Origin: Melieria omissa
Taxonomy: Eukaryota > Arthropoda > Insecta > Diptera > Ulidiidae
DNA: 64,000 nt
NCBI GenBank assembly: GCA_963971225.1
Contig: OZ020267.1
Span: 35,740,989 to 35,804,988, forward strand
Direction of reading: 5' to 3'
A program made the translations under genes and the position numbers. Numbering within the stretch: position 1 is the first letter of the stretch; every line of letters starts with the position of its first letter. Below, one piece after another: positions 46,597 to 57,196 of the stretch. The notes under the pieces are model-generated. The model did no database searches. It saw only the letters and a program-made list of their open reading frames with translations, and was not told the DNA's origin.

Positions 46597-49500
46597 CTGC
46601 AAATTTAATGAGACAAATTTATGAAATATTTTTGGTGAATTCAATTTGGTAAATGATGACCGCTACGCACCTGAAACTGGTAGATGGAGTGCAGCGAATT
46701 GATGCTGGGCACGCCGCCATACTTCAGGCCCAGCAGTGTTGAGCGAAAATCGCTGGAACCGTCACGCGGTGGCTGGCGTATCAAGACAAAGTCTGGCCGG
46801 AAGGAGCGCGCCACCTGGATGCACACAATACAAATGACACCTTTAATTCTGTGGTCAAAAGCAATAACCGCTTAAGTCGACTTAAGAAGAAATTGAGTTA
46901 TGGATGCCACCACGTTCCCTTGACTGTGCTCTACGTGTGTGGCAAACCGGGGAGTTTGTAACTTTAAAATTAAAAAACTTATTAATAAAAACCTATTCGC
47001 TTTCCCATAAGGAATACACTACGCGCTAAAACTTTAAAACGAGATTGCTCGAAACAGCAATTTTCGACTTAGGCGGTTATTGCTTTTGACCACAGAATTG
47101 TTTGTTATTTATGCGAATTGTGTGCGGTTGGCCAATTCCCCAATTCCCCGATGGACCGTGTAGACGACACATACATTCATCTTGTAATTAACACAGAAAC
47201 ACACAGACACGCAGAGACTAGTCAAGTGGAATGGCGGCGGGGCCAGTCGAGGCAAGATTTATATTTAGTAATTTTCCTATACAGTTGGGATTTTCTTGTC
47301 TGAAGCTTAGCGTTTTGGTATTTATTGCATATTTAATTGGATGCAACAAGCGAACAGAGAACAAAGATTTCACTTATCATAATTGATTCCAACCAACAAC
47401 AAGCATCGCAGCGTTACAACAAAAACAACCGAAAGCAAACTGAGCCAACTGGTCGGCTGGGCTGGTCATCCTGGTCATCCTGCTTCAATTCAATTCTGCG
47501 GAACATGTCATAAAACGTGTGCGTCTCTATTAATTATGATGGAATTAGACAGCGTATCTGTCATGGGATTATTCTGCGTAGTTGAATTCGTTTTATTGTT
47601 TGGAAAACATAAAAAATAAAACAAAAATAACACAACTGAAGGAGAAAGTGGACGCTTTGCAACTGATGCATCATTGTGCTTATCTGCCTCGCAGAAGACT
47701 TCGTCATTGTGGGATCCCTTTTTCTTTTGGATGGGGCAAGTTTATCAAACACTGACACGAGCAGCATTGTCGACTTTGGAAAGGAATTTTGGGTGGCTTC
47801 TCTCTTGCTTCTTCTAGAGTTCTTTTCCCCTTTTCTGTGGTAACAAAAACGACTGAGTCTGATTTATGTGAGTTTCCTAAGCTGACTTTCTCTACTAACT
47901 GCTATCAAGGCGATAACTTCTGCCTACATATCATTCAAAAATGTCCTGCAATGTCGTATGATGATTGATCCCGATCACAAGAGCTTTGAGAGAAATGAGG
48001 CAGCAGATGTTGTCGCCCAAAAGCGGTGTTCCCTGTCAGATGAGCAGATCAGCAACGTTCTGATGTTTTTGCGGGCGATTAATAGAGTTTTCGAGGACAA
48101 CCTTATAAGAAAGACGAAGGGTAGGTGGAACAGTTTAACAACCGCTTAAGTAAGACTCAGGGAATTCAATGCATACGAGATTCGTTCTCTCGCTTCCGAG
48201 AAAGGACGTCTACCGTCCTTCCGCTTCTTAACAGCGTTTCACGCCGCGAAAGATGGTTTTAACGAAGTTGAATGAGTGCATGAAATGCAAAGAAAATGGT
48301 GCCAAGGAAACCCACATTCTTTGATCCTGTCTGGCTATCTCCAGATTACGACTTACTCACTTAGCGGCCTCGTTCATTTTTGGGTTAAAAAAGGTTCCCA
48401 AGCTTGGCACTAAATCGCTGCTGAACTTTTCGAGGAATATCCACACTCTCACCGATCATTTTTACCTCGATCCGCAACACTAAGGAGCTCTAACTGATAT
48501 CGCTAGGGATTCAACAGGGTCTATGCGTGGCCAACTTGGCCAGCCCAGCTTTTCTTATCTAACCTAACCTAAGCTGCCTTCCTAACCCAACTTACCCATG
48601 ATTTTTATTGTATGTATCTGTCAATTTAAATGAATGTATTTTTTTTTTGTCCCCTTCACAAGACAAGCCTTGTGTTGGTTACGTTAATCGGTTGTGTTGT
48701 TCTGTCAGGGTAGGTGATTGGGCTGCCGCAGGTAGTCCTAAGTGATGGGGCTGCCATCTAACGCCGCTTAGGAATGTCGCCTCCGTTATTTCGAGCTACC
48801 GCTCGTAGCGCCATCTGTTGTGTGAGGAGGTTTCGGCAGAATGGTTGGGAACCTCGCTAGATCAATTTGATGCGCTGTTTTCGCAGTTGTCCGCTTACCC
48901 TTGCAGATGTCGCTAGTGCGCCGTGTAACTGTGTATTTGTTTTCTTTCATCAGCCGCACAGCGCATAATTGCGCGTACTATTGCGTGGAAGTAAGTAGGA
49001 TAGAAATAATTTTGGTTGGGAATCAATGAACTTGGGTATGTTGCAGGGTTTTTCGTAGGAAAATTTAGAGAATAGGAAAAATTTAAAAAATTGGTTGGGA
49101 AAGTGCGGGGACCGTGCACGCGACGGGAGTTGAACCCAAGACCTCTGGGATGGCAGTCCAGTGCACTCACGCTATGCTATCGAGGCTGGAAATGAATGCT
49201 TACCTACATTTAAAATTAAAATAAATCTGAAGCTGCAACGTTAAGTGCCACTTCTTTAATCTTCATATTCTAAAGCCAATTCTAGTTGTTATCAGTTTTT
49301 TTATTCATAAGTTTTGACCTTAAACTATCACTATGATTCAGTTGTTTTTGTTTGAATTTGTCAGAGAGTTGGAATCACAACTGAATTAGCTGACTAGCCT
49401 TTCGTTCGTTTTAAGACTTCGTTTTAAGACAAAAGCTTTCTTAAAAGATGGACTTCCTTTTTAAAATGCTACGAATAAATAACAATGACCTTAAGCCACA

Positions 49501-52500
49501 TTTGCGTGACAGGGACAATCCTATGGATCACTGAGTCTATGTGAGGGGCCAGCACAGCCCGTTCAACTTAACCTAACTTAGTACATGGGCCACTGACAAA
49601 ATTCTGAGAGTAAGTGAATCATATTTGAAGAGATTTGCATTGAGGATAGTTTGTGACCTTTGACTCGTTGACATCACAGTAAAGTTGACATTTGTTCGCT
49701 TTGTTAATTTTCCCTTCCGTCAAAGTCTGATACTATGATTTTACTTTATTGCCATAGAAAAGGATAACGAAAAGGTTAGAATAATTAAACTTAAAGCGCA
49801 GAATTGTACTTGTTGAAACCATTTTTTGGGGCATTACGTATCCGAAAAAAGCTAAATTAATTTGTATTAAAGAAGCTTGAAATATGAAACCAAAGCGCCT
49901 AACATTCGCTGCCATATTTGAACAGTTCATGTGAGTTCAGTTCATATTGGGATCTACTCGTATTACAGGTCAATGTGCTGAACTGCCAGCACGTCAGTTC
50001 GTTAATCGATATTGACCAAATGTTTCTGTCTGCTTGTCGAAAACAATTTTGTGCCGACAGCAATTTTGTACTCGACAGCACAACCCGCAAGCGTCGCACT
50101 TCAATTACAATTAGCAGGTTGCACTCATACGTAAGTATAGTAATTAATGAAGAAACGCACCCACGCACACAACTAACCACTTTACGTCTATTGAAGTTGG
50201 ATGTTGATTATGGAGAAGCGGAAGTGCAGAAAATCGAGGCGAGTGGGCGCAGCATGCAGCAAAGACCCGAGAGTTCTTGGAGCGCGTTTGCATAAGTAAA
50301 TCATTAAGTGCGGCCTTCAATGTTGTTGCATTGCCGCATGTGCCACACCAAAACCAAACTTGAAACTCGAACCGAAATGGAAAGCGTTAGCCGGCAAGGA
50401 CGGCAACAAGTAAAAGCGTAAACATTGACGCATATAAGGAGTCCATACAAGCACACATACACACAACTACTCATATACATTTATTTAAAGCACACGACAC
50501 ATACACACACATACACACACACACAGCAATGTTGTGAAATGCGCAAAAGCCAACACAAGTGACTGGTGGCTGGTTGGATGCTTACCCGGGTGCCACCGCG
50601 ATAGACGGCCATGGAGATGATGGGCCCTGTCTCGGCGCTGGCGGTTAGTGAAATGTCCTGCGAGTAGGAGGAGGAGGAGGAGGAAAGAGAGCAATGAGTG
50701 GCACAACATTTTCATTACATAAGAATGCATTAAAGTGCAAAGTTTGCTAAATAAACGACCACACAAATCACCACTGAAGGTCACTTATTGGTCGCATGGC
50801 CGAGCACTACTGACCCGAAATTCGGCCTGTTCGACGCGTATGTCAAAGTCGCCGTGCAGCCGCTTGCCACGAAAATACTTAGACCAATCCGTGTTTTGAT
50901 CGTCGAGCACCAGCAGCGTGAAGTATTTGTCCTTGTTGAAAGCGGGCGCACGCGACGTGGCGCTCTGCACTGCGGCACCTGGGTGAGTTGAGCAAAAAGG
51001 AGTTAAGGTTTGAGGTTATGGTAAACATTTGAAAGCTGAAATGAGCTAACTCGCCGTCAGTTATGCTACAAGTTTGAAGATATTTTTCTAATTGAGGGCG
51101 CAATGATTTAGTTTTTAGTTAATTTCATAATTTTTATAAAAATATTTCAATTCAAATTGAGATCAGTAAACGATTGTCTGTTTCGTTTTAGTTGGTTTTT
51201 AAAGACAGATACCTGGGAATGAGTAATTAAAGGAAAAATTAAGAAATTGATTTAGGTTTTAACTATAAAGAATTACAGTTTTAACCCTTTCGGGACGTAG
51301 GTTATTTTTGAAATCCAAAATACTCTCAGTAGAAATATTCTCATGCTATGAATGTTCGGGTTAGGAAATTAAATTGGATGCTCACAAATTCTGAAATCAT
51401 CCTTCGGGAACACCGAAATCGAAAAAATATTTTGCGTGGATCGTAAGATTTGAATAATTGTTTTGAGGGGCATTAAAAACTTGCTGGGACGTATTATCCC
51501 AGTAGTCCCGAAAGGGTTAAGGAAAATAGTAGAAAATAAAGCACCGGCTTTCTGTTCCATACTTTGTGCATAGCGAAAGTAGTAGTTAGTAGTAACCGAA
51601 TAAAAGTATTTATAGTTTTTGTTCTTCTTTTTATTTTGTTAGCAAACATCATAAAATGGTTTTAGCAGCAAATAGAGAAAGGTTGATGTACAGAATGCAT
51701 AATACAGAATGTTGTATTCGTATTCGTTGCAGCAACCGTTCAAATTCAATGCATGAACCATTTGAAAGATTTACAAATCAAATGTGGCTTTTAACTGTTA
51801 AACTTGGCTCAATGTTTGGTTTTTACAGCCTAAACTGTCAATGGGATTTGCAGTGTCGGATTCAAGGGGGTGTTAGGGGTTGAAACCCCCCGAAATATTA
51901 GATCGACATTAAAACTACATGCAAATTAAAAGGCATTGTGGGCATTTTATAAATATAAAATAGTTACTTTTTGAAACCCCCTTGAAATATTGTTATGATT
52001 CCGCCCCTGGGGATTTGAGTTCCGCATTGACTGTACCAGTAAATTTTGTATGAGAATGAGAAGTATCTATATTAACTCTAAATATATATTATATCGCTAA
52101 GAAATAAATACCTTCACCAATAATTGCAGTGAAGTTGAGTTGAATGAAGTTTAAAATTAAATTTGTGAATCTTAGAATCTTCTAGAAATGTAAAATGTAC
52201 GGCACTGTAAACATGTTTTTCTGTAATTCATTGTTCTGAGTACAAAATATAATTCAATTTAAACGTATAGAATTTGTATCATTAAAGTTCTTTGAAATAG
52301 AAGTTTCTTCAGACCTTCAAACTTGAATCTTTTATACTTAAAATTTCGAAATTTTGAATATCTAAACTGACGGCGAGTTAAAGAATATCTTTGTAAATAA
52401 AAATGTGAAAAGATCTTTTGTCTCAGGTAGAAATATTTCTTTACCAATAGAAGCGGTGAAATTCCACTATTAGTTTTAGTGTGAATTGAAAGAAATATTT

Positions 52501-53481
52501 TTATTAAAAATATTTTTAATCAATATTAAAACTTTCAAAAGTTAACTGCTAGCGTCTTCTTCAAGTTTAATTTGTCAAAAAATTCCCAAAAATCATTTTC
52601 AAAATTTTATAAATTATGTTCACAATTTTTAGTGATGCCACATGAAATTTCACTATTAGTTTGAGTGTGAATTGAAAGAAATTTTGTTAATAAAAATATT
52701 TTTAATCAATATTAAAACTTTCAAAAGTTAACTACCAGCTTCTTCCCCAAGTTTAATTTGTTCGAAAATTCCAAAAACTCATTTTCAAAAATTTATGAAT
52801 CATGTTCACAATTTTAAGTGATGTTACATGAAATTTCACTATTAGTTTATTAGTTTTAGTGTAAATTTAAAGAAATTTTATTATTAAAAATATTTGTAAT
52901 CAATATTAAAACTTTCGAAAGCTTCTTCTCCAAGTTTAATTTTTCAAAAAAATCCAAAAACTCTTTTTAAAAAATTGTTAAATCATGTCAACAATTTTTA
53001 GTGATGCCACATTAAGTTACATCAACTTTTGTTTTTTTATTTATTTTCCAACCAATAGAGACAAAAAATGTCCTCTCACTACTCAGTTTCATTGGACTCA
53101 AAATTGGACTCAAATGTACCCAAAATTGAGGCGCCCTGATCGCGCGCCGCCCCCGTCAAGCTCTGCACACGCTGCAGCAGACTCTCGCGCGACTTGGCCG
53201 GGCTGGTTGGTGCGCTGACGCCGCGTGGTGGTGCCGCCGTCGCTGCTGCTGCTGCCGTGGCCGTGGCCGCTGCAGCTTTGCCGCCACCAAAGCTCAGCGA
53301 CAGCTCCGGTGCCGGTGCCGGCGCACCGCTGCCGGCGCTACTGGGCGCTGGCGGAGGCGGCATATTTGGCGGCCCACTGCTCGCCGGCTTCGTGGGCTGG
53401 TCCTGTATGGGACGCGCGGCCGGCGGCAATTCGCTGGGATCGACATCGTCCGCCTCGGAAGACAAGTCTCCCGAGCTAAAT
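46492..53481 (-). CDS. Syn: Synapsin, N-terminal half (five exons; both ends of the gene incomplete)
   Basis: Exons on the - strand: 53481-53120, 50978-50815, 50657-50586, 46814-46671, 46596-46492. Joined in frame they give about 282 residues. The first starts [15 protein letters not shown] with the Pro/Ala-rich linker and [20 protein letters not shown]. Then come [19 protein letters not shown] and [48 protein letters not shown] and [17 protein letters not shown] to PNPREL. This is the start of the synapsin C domain, an ATP-grasp-like ATP-binding fold. Synapsins tether synaptic vesicles and regulate their release through phosphorylation. The second half of the ATP-binding domain and the C-terminus are not in the window. 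The first exon with the start codon is also unassigned; Drosophila has a short 5' exon there. Timp lies in the intron after the last exon seen. Confidence 0.95.
46671..46814 (-). CDS. Syn: Syn exon: [14 protein letters not shown]...YQFQ
   Basis: 48 codons, phase 0, with donor GTGCGTAG. The 74-bp intron to the next exon is of typical small-fly size. It carries the highly conserved PDFVLIRQ and SINSLHS blocks. Confidence 0.96.
46845..47099. mobile_element. 255-bp MITE with about 35-bp inverted ends
   Basis: AATTCTGTGGTCAAAAGCAA at 46845 and its complement ending at 47099 match over about 34 of 35 bases, through a TTAAGTCGA/TTAGGCGG-type inner part. No target duplication is obvious. A diverged related segment with TTTTAAAACTTTAAACGCG lies near 43950-44000. 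It is within a Syn intron, 30 bp from an exon acceptor. Confidence 0.75.
47100..47939. other. Syn intron, no gene seen
   Basis: Unique DNA with short featureless open frames. Confidence 0.5.
47940..48560 (+). pseudogene. LINE RNase H relic and 3' tail
   Basis: The + strand reads [20 protein letters not shown], the (G)H-x-GF-x-GNE-AD signature of the RNase H domain of I/jockey-type LINEs. It continues to [11 protein letters not shown]. Frames then break, and the segment ends in an AACCTAACCTAAG tail at about 48558-48570. It is inactive and sits antisense in a Syn intron. Confidence 0.65.
48561..48989. other. repeat debris, no gene
   Basis: Moderately GC-rich, with repeated GGGCTGCC and GCGCCATCTG phrases; probably part of another decayed transposon. 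Confidence 0.35.
48990..49192 (-). mobile_element. tRNA-derived SINE head
   Basis: On the - strand a tRNA-like stretch starts CCTCGATAGCATAGCGTGAG. A box region is near 49170-49179, and a perfect B box GGGTTCAACTCCC lies at 49125-49137. The body past the head is AT-rich and its end is not defined. It does not look like a functional tRNA because the acceptor arms do not pair with a 3' end. Confidence 0.6.
49193..50585. other. Syn intron, no gene seen
   Basis: At 49490-49580 a segment ending TTCAACTTAACCTAACTTAG resembles a LINE/SINE tail. A (CA)n stretch lies at about 50498-50525. Confidence 0.5.
50586..50657 (-). CDS. Syn: Syn exon: [24 protein letters not shown]
   Basis: 24 codons, phase 0. 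Acceptor TCGCAG at 50658-50663 and donor GTAAGC at 50580-50585 on the - strand. Sequence joins smoothly to the preceding EQAEFR and following VARSFRP. Confidence 0.94.
50815..50978 (-). CDS. Syn: Syn exon: [13 protein letters not shown]...EQAEFR
   Basis: 164 nt. It begins with the last two bases of a Gly codon after acceptor CACCCAG and ends phase 0 before GTCAGT. It contains the start of the C domain, [20 protein letters not shown]. Confidence 0.95.
51285..51516. mobile_element. piggyBac-type MITE of a second family (copy D)
   Basis: 232 bp with perfect 12-bp ends CCCTTTCGGGAC and the complement, flanked by TTAA on both sides (51281-51284, 51517-51520). The outer CCCTTTCG is shared with copies A-C, but the interior is unrelated. 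Confidence 0.88.
51851..52009. mobile_element. 159-bp hAT MITE with perfect 8-bp target duplication
   Basis: The ends are CAGTGTCGGATTC and the complement of CAGGGGCGGAATC. The direct repeat GGGATTTG borders it (51843-51850 and 52010-52017). Subterminal TTGAAACCCCC motifs repeat at both sides. Confidence 0.88.
52456..53013. repeat. three tandem units of 185 bp
   Basis: Units start near 52457, 52642 and 52827, each with AAATTTCACTATTAGTTT, AATCAATATTAAAACTTTC and TTCACAATTTTTAGTGATG. The array ends about 100 bp from the donor of the Syn exon at 53120. Confidence 0.85.
53120..53481 (-). CDS. Syn: Syn N-terminal exon: [15 protein letters not shown]...DQGASIL
   Basis: 120 codons plus split codons. 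The donor side (ATT TTG G|GTACAT) is fixed by the join to GAAVQSA. The 5' limit is inferred: ...GAACAG|A TTT AGC would leave a codon split after two bases just before FSSGDL. The pyrimidine tract there is poor, and the frame stays open to 53654. The exon is GC-rich with an Ala/Pro low-complexity linker and a proline-directed phosphorylation-like [10 protein letters not shown]. Confidence 0.9.
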
Positions 53482-53654
53482 CTGTTCTCGCATTCGATTG
53501 TTGTGTGTCGTGTTGAACATTGGTGGAAGTGTTGGGTGTCAATGGTGGACGATGTGTGTTTGTGTGCATTAAAGGAATTTGGAAGAATGTTTGCGCGTTG
53601 CAGGTGAGGAGGCGAAAGAGTTGAGAAAATGAGAAAAGAAATTAGAAAGAACAT

Positions 53655-55688
53655 ATGAAATTTTCAATTAGTTCGTGGCGCGGCGCTTTTAAGGCTTTTA
53701 CCTTCTCTTCAGGAAATTAACATTGGAAGTAAAGCTAGTTTTAAACGATGAGAAATTCAGGGTGCTGGTTTTAGGCTCCTGTTTGCGAATTCGCAATGGC
53801 AGCGGCGTAGAATGAAAAAGACAAACAGAAGCAAAAGACGCTAATTGAGTTGGCATTGCATTTCATGACTGGAGACATGTGTTTGGTGCTAAGTTTTGGT
53901 GCATTCGGTGCCAAAAATTAAGCGATTTTTTAAGAAAACATAACATTGCGCTTAATCAACAGAAGAGACAACAAAATCACGTTTATGCTAAACAGAAATA
54001 ATCATAGACAGATGACGTTAACTATTTATTTCTGACTAGAAAAGTGAGCATAAAGCGGTGCCTGGTGTGTTTTACGTTCGGTGCGACTGAATTAGTGCTT
54101 AAAAAAATAATGAGAAAAACGCTGTGCAATTCACTCTTTTTAGTGTTTATAAATTCTGCACCTATTCGAAACTGAAACTATTAAAAATTCCCAACAGTTG
54201 TGCAGTTCAAAGTTGAGTTTGAAATTGATGGCTTCTGCTTCAATTTCAATTGAATTGCAACAATAAAATGAATTTTCGTTGTCGTTCTGTGTCGACTTTA
54301 TGGCCTCTTAGTTACGCGTTTATTTATGGCTTTTGTTGTTTGTGCTTTGTTGGCGATTTCTACTGTACCAACAATAAACAGAATGGGTGGTTACATTGAA
54401 TTATCACACTTAAATATCGATATTTAATTGGCTATAATTCGCAGAGCTTCACTTGGCTCTGATGTGCTAATAAATATTAATGGCGAGTTATGAAATAAAA
54501 TGCCACAAGCATAGTGGCACAAAAAGCATGGATTTGACTTTACTTTTCATTCTGGTTGGTTGAAAAGAGTCGCAATGACTCGCCTTTTTGTTACCACTAT
54601 TACCGGTTGGTATTGTTAGCGATGGTTAATCCTTTCAGTGATAGACTCTTTATGGCCACTCCGAGGGGTTAATGAGGGCAAGAAGCGAACCCAGCGTGCA
54701 TTTCTTAATGTCTTCGAATTTGGTGAACAATGGCTTTGCCAATGTCTTTGACCTTCTAAACAATAAAGCCGTACAGGCACAGAGAAAGTGGAGGTTTTGC
54801 AGTTCAAGGGGAATGGCCATTTTGGCTGCTCACTCTCCAATGGGCCAATGACCCGAAGTAGTCGCACTGACCCTCGCCACATGCCGCCGTCCTCTGTTTA
54901 AGTCGCTTTAATTCGCTATTTACTTCGCTTTAGCAAGTAAGTTCTTGTCGATTTTTCATACTACACACTTATTCGTCTTTAATATGTCTTAGTCCTCATC
55001 TAGTCTGGAGTTACTGATTGATATATCAACATAGAGATTTTGATTTTTTAGAATCTTACAATAGAATACATAGGAGTCGAATGTATTCCGAAAATCCCAT
55101 AAGCACACAATAATTTTGAAAATACATTTTTTGTAATTTAAGTTTTTCTTCAGTGCTCCTCATGGATTAGTGGTTGGTGTATTCGATAATAATAAAAGTC
55201 TTTTCAAATTCCAACTCCATCTACCAACTGAAGGCTCTGCTGTCATTGTTACTCATAAATTAAATTTTTATTTAAACTTTAGCTTTTAATTCTTTCTTTA
55301 TTTAATTTAAATTTTTTTTATTGTTATTTTAATTTAAAATTTAAAATTTCCTAATTTTAATATTAAAATTTTTTTTTAAATTAAAAAAATTTTTTTTTTT
55401 AATTTTAAAATTTAAAATTTTTTTATATTTGTTTTTTTAATTTTAAAATTTAAAAATTTTTTTAATTTAATTTAAAATTTTTTTTAATTTTCTTTTAATT
55501 TTTATTTTTTTTATTTGCTTGCCTGAACAACCTAACCTCACATAAAATGCTGCTTGTGTTTGTTTCGGCGACCTACAAATAATCTCCAAATGGGACCAAG
55601 CGAAAAGGGTAGAATTTAGTCCTCTCAAGACCTAATGTTGCCGATTCTTTTCACATCTTAACACATCACGGGCTATGGGTACCGTGAA
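53655..55688. other. presumed Syn 5' intron or flank, no gene seen
   Basis: Unique DNA. 55260-55515 is extremely AT-rich low complexity (TTTAAAATTT words). A - strand open frame at 54616-54882 has no recognisable domain. Confidence 0.45.
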
Positions 55689-55800
55689 CAGTGGCGCACA
55701 CTAGATTTTATTTTGGCGAAGGGAGAGGGTTTTGCGTACAACTTTGGAGCCGAATACCATTCAAAACCATATTTTTTGTGTTTGGTGGGGGAGGTTTGAA
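55689..55800 (+). repeat. CAGTGG-family repeat fragment (uninterrupted)
   Basis: CAGTGGCGCACAC, then GGTTTTGCGTACAACTTTGG and GAGCCGAATACCATTC. It matches both halves of the interrupted copy at 20812-21500, so it preserves the sequence before the MITE inserted. Confidence 0.7.
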
Positions 55801-55855
55801 GACTCAAAACTTCTCCCTGTGAATACTGAAGAATCGACAGTTCTTTATGTCCGGG

Positions 55856-55999
55856 GCGCCGGTCTCGATAGTCCAGCGAGTAGGGCGTTGGCTTCTCATA
55901 CCAAAGGCCTTAGGTTCGAGTCCCAGCTCGAGCTGGTAAAAACAGTCGTCTACCTCTATCGCTATACACATGAAACAGATGAGAATTTCCATTCGTGGT
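55856..55999 (+). mobile_element. tRNA-derived SINE head
   Basis: GGTCTCGATAGTCCAGCGAG begins a tRNA-like stretch with a perfect B box GGTTCGAGTCC at 55913-55923. An anticodon-arm-like CTTCTCATACCAAAG contains CAT, so a Met tRNA ancestor is possible. There is no cloverleaf 3' arm. It runs directly into LINE sequence. Confidence 0.6.
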
Positions 56000-56465
56000 C
56001 TGAGGAACAGACCTGCAACATCTCCCGACAAACCTGGCCAATTTTCAACCTGAAACGGACAAGTCAGCTGTTCAACCTTAGTCGTCACTCGATAACCATA
56101 ACGGTTTCGGTGCATAAGGGACACTGTTTAATGGGTAAGCACGCTGAAAGACTGGGTATTCCATCCAACGACGTATGTCGAGGGTGTGGCTCTGAGGAGG
56201 AGGACGAGACTGTTTACCAGCTGCTGTCTCAATGTCCTTTTTAGCCAGAAGAAGATTTAAATTCCTCGTCTCAGCATTTTTCAATAGTCTAACTGGACTA
56301 CCTCCTGTGAACATCAGGGACATAGCCAGATTCATCACGGAATTTTCATGGTTCCAGGCGCGGCAAGGGGGAGTGGCGCCATCCACTGTGTTATCACAAT
56401 GAGCCAGAAAATGTGCTTAAGTGAACTATTCACATTGAAGGCTGCCATTCCAACCTAACCTAACC
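56000..56465 (+). pseudogene. LINE RNase H C-terminal relic with tail
   Basis: The + frame reads TWPIFNLKRTSQLFNLSRHS, then VHKGHCLMGKHAERLGIPSN and VCRGCGSEEEDETVYQLLSQ, the conserved Cys/His-containing end of I/jockey-type ORF2 proteins. One extra T near 56240 shifts the frame to LARRRFKFLVSAFFNSLTGL, which continues to about 56400. A tail CCAACCTAACCTAACC ends it at about 56465. Confidence 0.75.
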
Positions 56466-56759
56466 TATATACGACTACAAATAAAGTTTAACTCGGGTGG
56501 GGACTTCAAAACCTATTTGAACCCATCGTGGATCGTTTGCAAAACCATCCGTTCGAGCACTGGCGCCCATGTTTTTCACGTTGAAACGACTTTTCAGTGC
56601 ACTACGCATAACAGAGAAAGTTTGTTTCTGGCGCAATTGTGAAATCGTCTCCCTGCAGATATTTTTCCCAGCTCCTATGATCTTGATGGGTTCAAGACAT
56701 GAGTCCATAACCACTTCACTCTAAATCCTATCTCCCTAATCTATATATCCTTCCTTTAC
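56466..56759. other. no gene seen
   Basis: Short unique segment between the LINE tail and the solo LTR. A - strand open frame of 79 codons has no recognised domain. Confidence 0.4.
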
Positions 56760-56763
56760 ATAT

Positions 56764-57192
56764 TGTAACGATAAGACAGTCTGTCGCTGTGCAAAGCAAC
56801 CCTGTCGCTACGCGCCGTGCTATAATTCAATCTGGCAACGACGGCGCGATAATAAGGGAATCTTTTAGGCCAACCTGGCAAGGATGGAAACTTTTAGGCC
56901 AACCTGGCAATGATGGTCGCAATCATCATGGAAACCTTTAGTCCACTCCGGAATGTGCGAGAACGATCTGCGCGATGGCCGGACAGGTATAAAAGGCAGC
57001 CGGGTGCGGCGCAGCGAGTCAGTCTGATTTTGACTAGCGAAGGTGCCACACGGAGCAATTAAGCAAATAATTAAGTGAAATAAAGTGATTGTTGGTTTTC
57101 ATTGACTGCGTTTGGATAATTAAAGCTGTTTTATTTTCAAATTACGCAATCCAGAGATACGTACTAGCCCACTAGAACTAGCATTCGTAACA
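56764..57192 (+). mobile_element. solo LTR, gypsy-like, with 4-bp target duplication
   Basis: 429 bp starting TGTAACGATAAG and ending CATTCGTAACA. It is bordered by ATAT on both sides (56760-56763, 57193-57196), the duplication size and AT-preference of gypsy-type elements. Inside are a TATA box (GGTATAAAAGGC, about 56986), an Inr-like GAGTCAGTCTG about 30 bp on, and AATAAA near 57080. A GGCCAACCTGGCAA motif is repeated. Absence of internal sequence implies LTR-LTR recombination. Orientation is antisense to Syn. Confidence 0.88.
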
Positions 57193-57196
57193 ATAT

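Larger units (their letters stand above)
50979..53119 (-). other. Syn intron (2141 bp) with two MITEs and a tandem repeat
   Basis: Holds the elements at 51285-51516, 51851-52009 and 52456-53013, listed separately. The remainder is AT-rich without recognisable features. Confidence 0.8.

Noticed and set aside
53194..53607. 137-residue Ala/Gly-rich open frame on the + strand
   Set aside because: Antisense shadow of the GC-rich Syn N-terminal exon, whose - strand peptide is clearly conserved.
55856..55925. Possible Met tRNA gene
   Set aside because: The B box is good but the acceptor stem has no matching 3' half; it is better explained as a SINE head.
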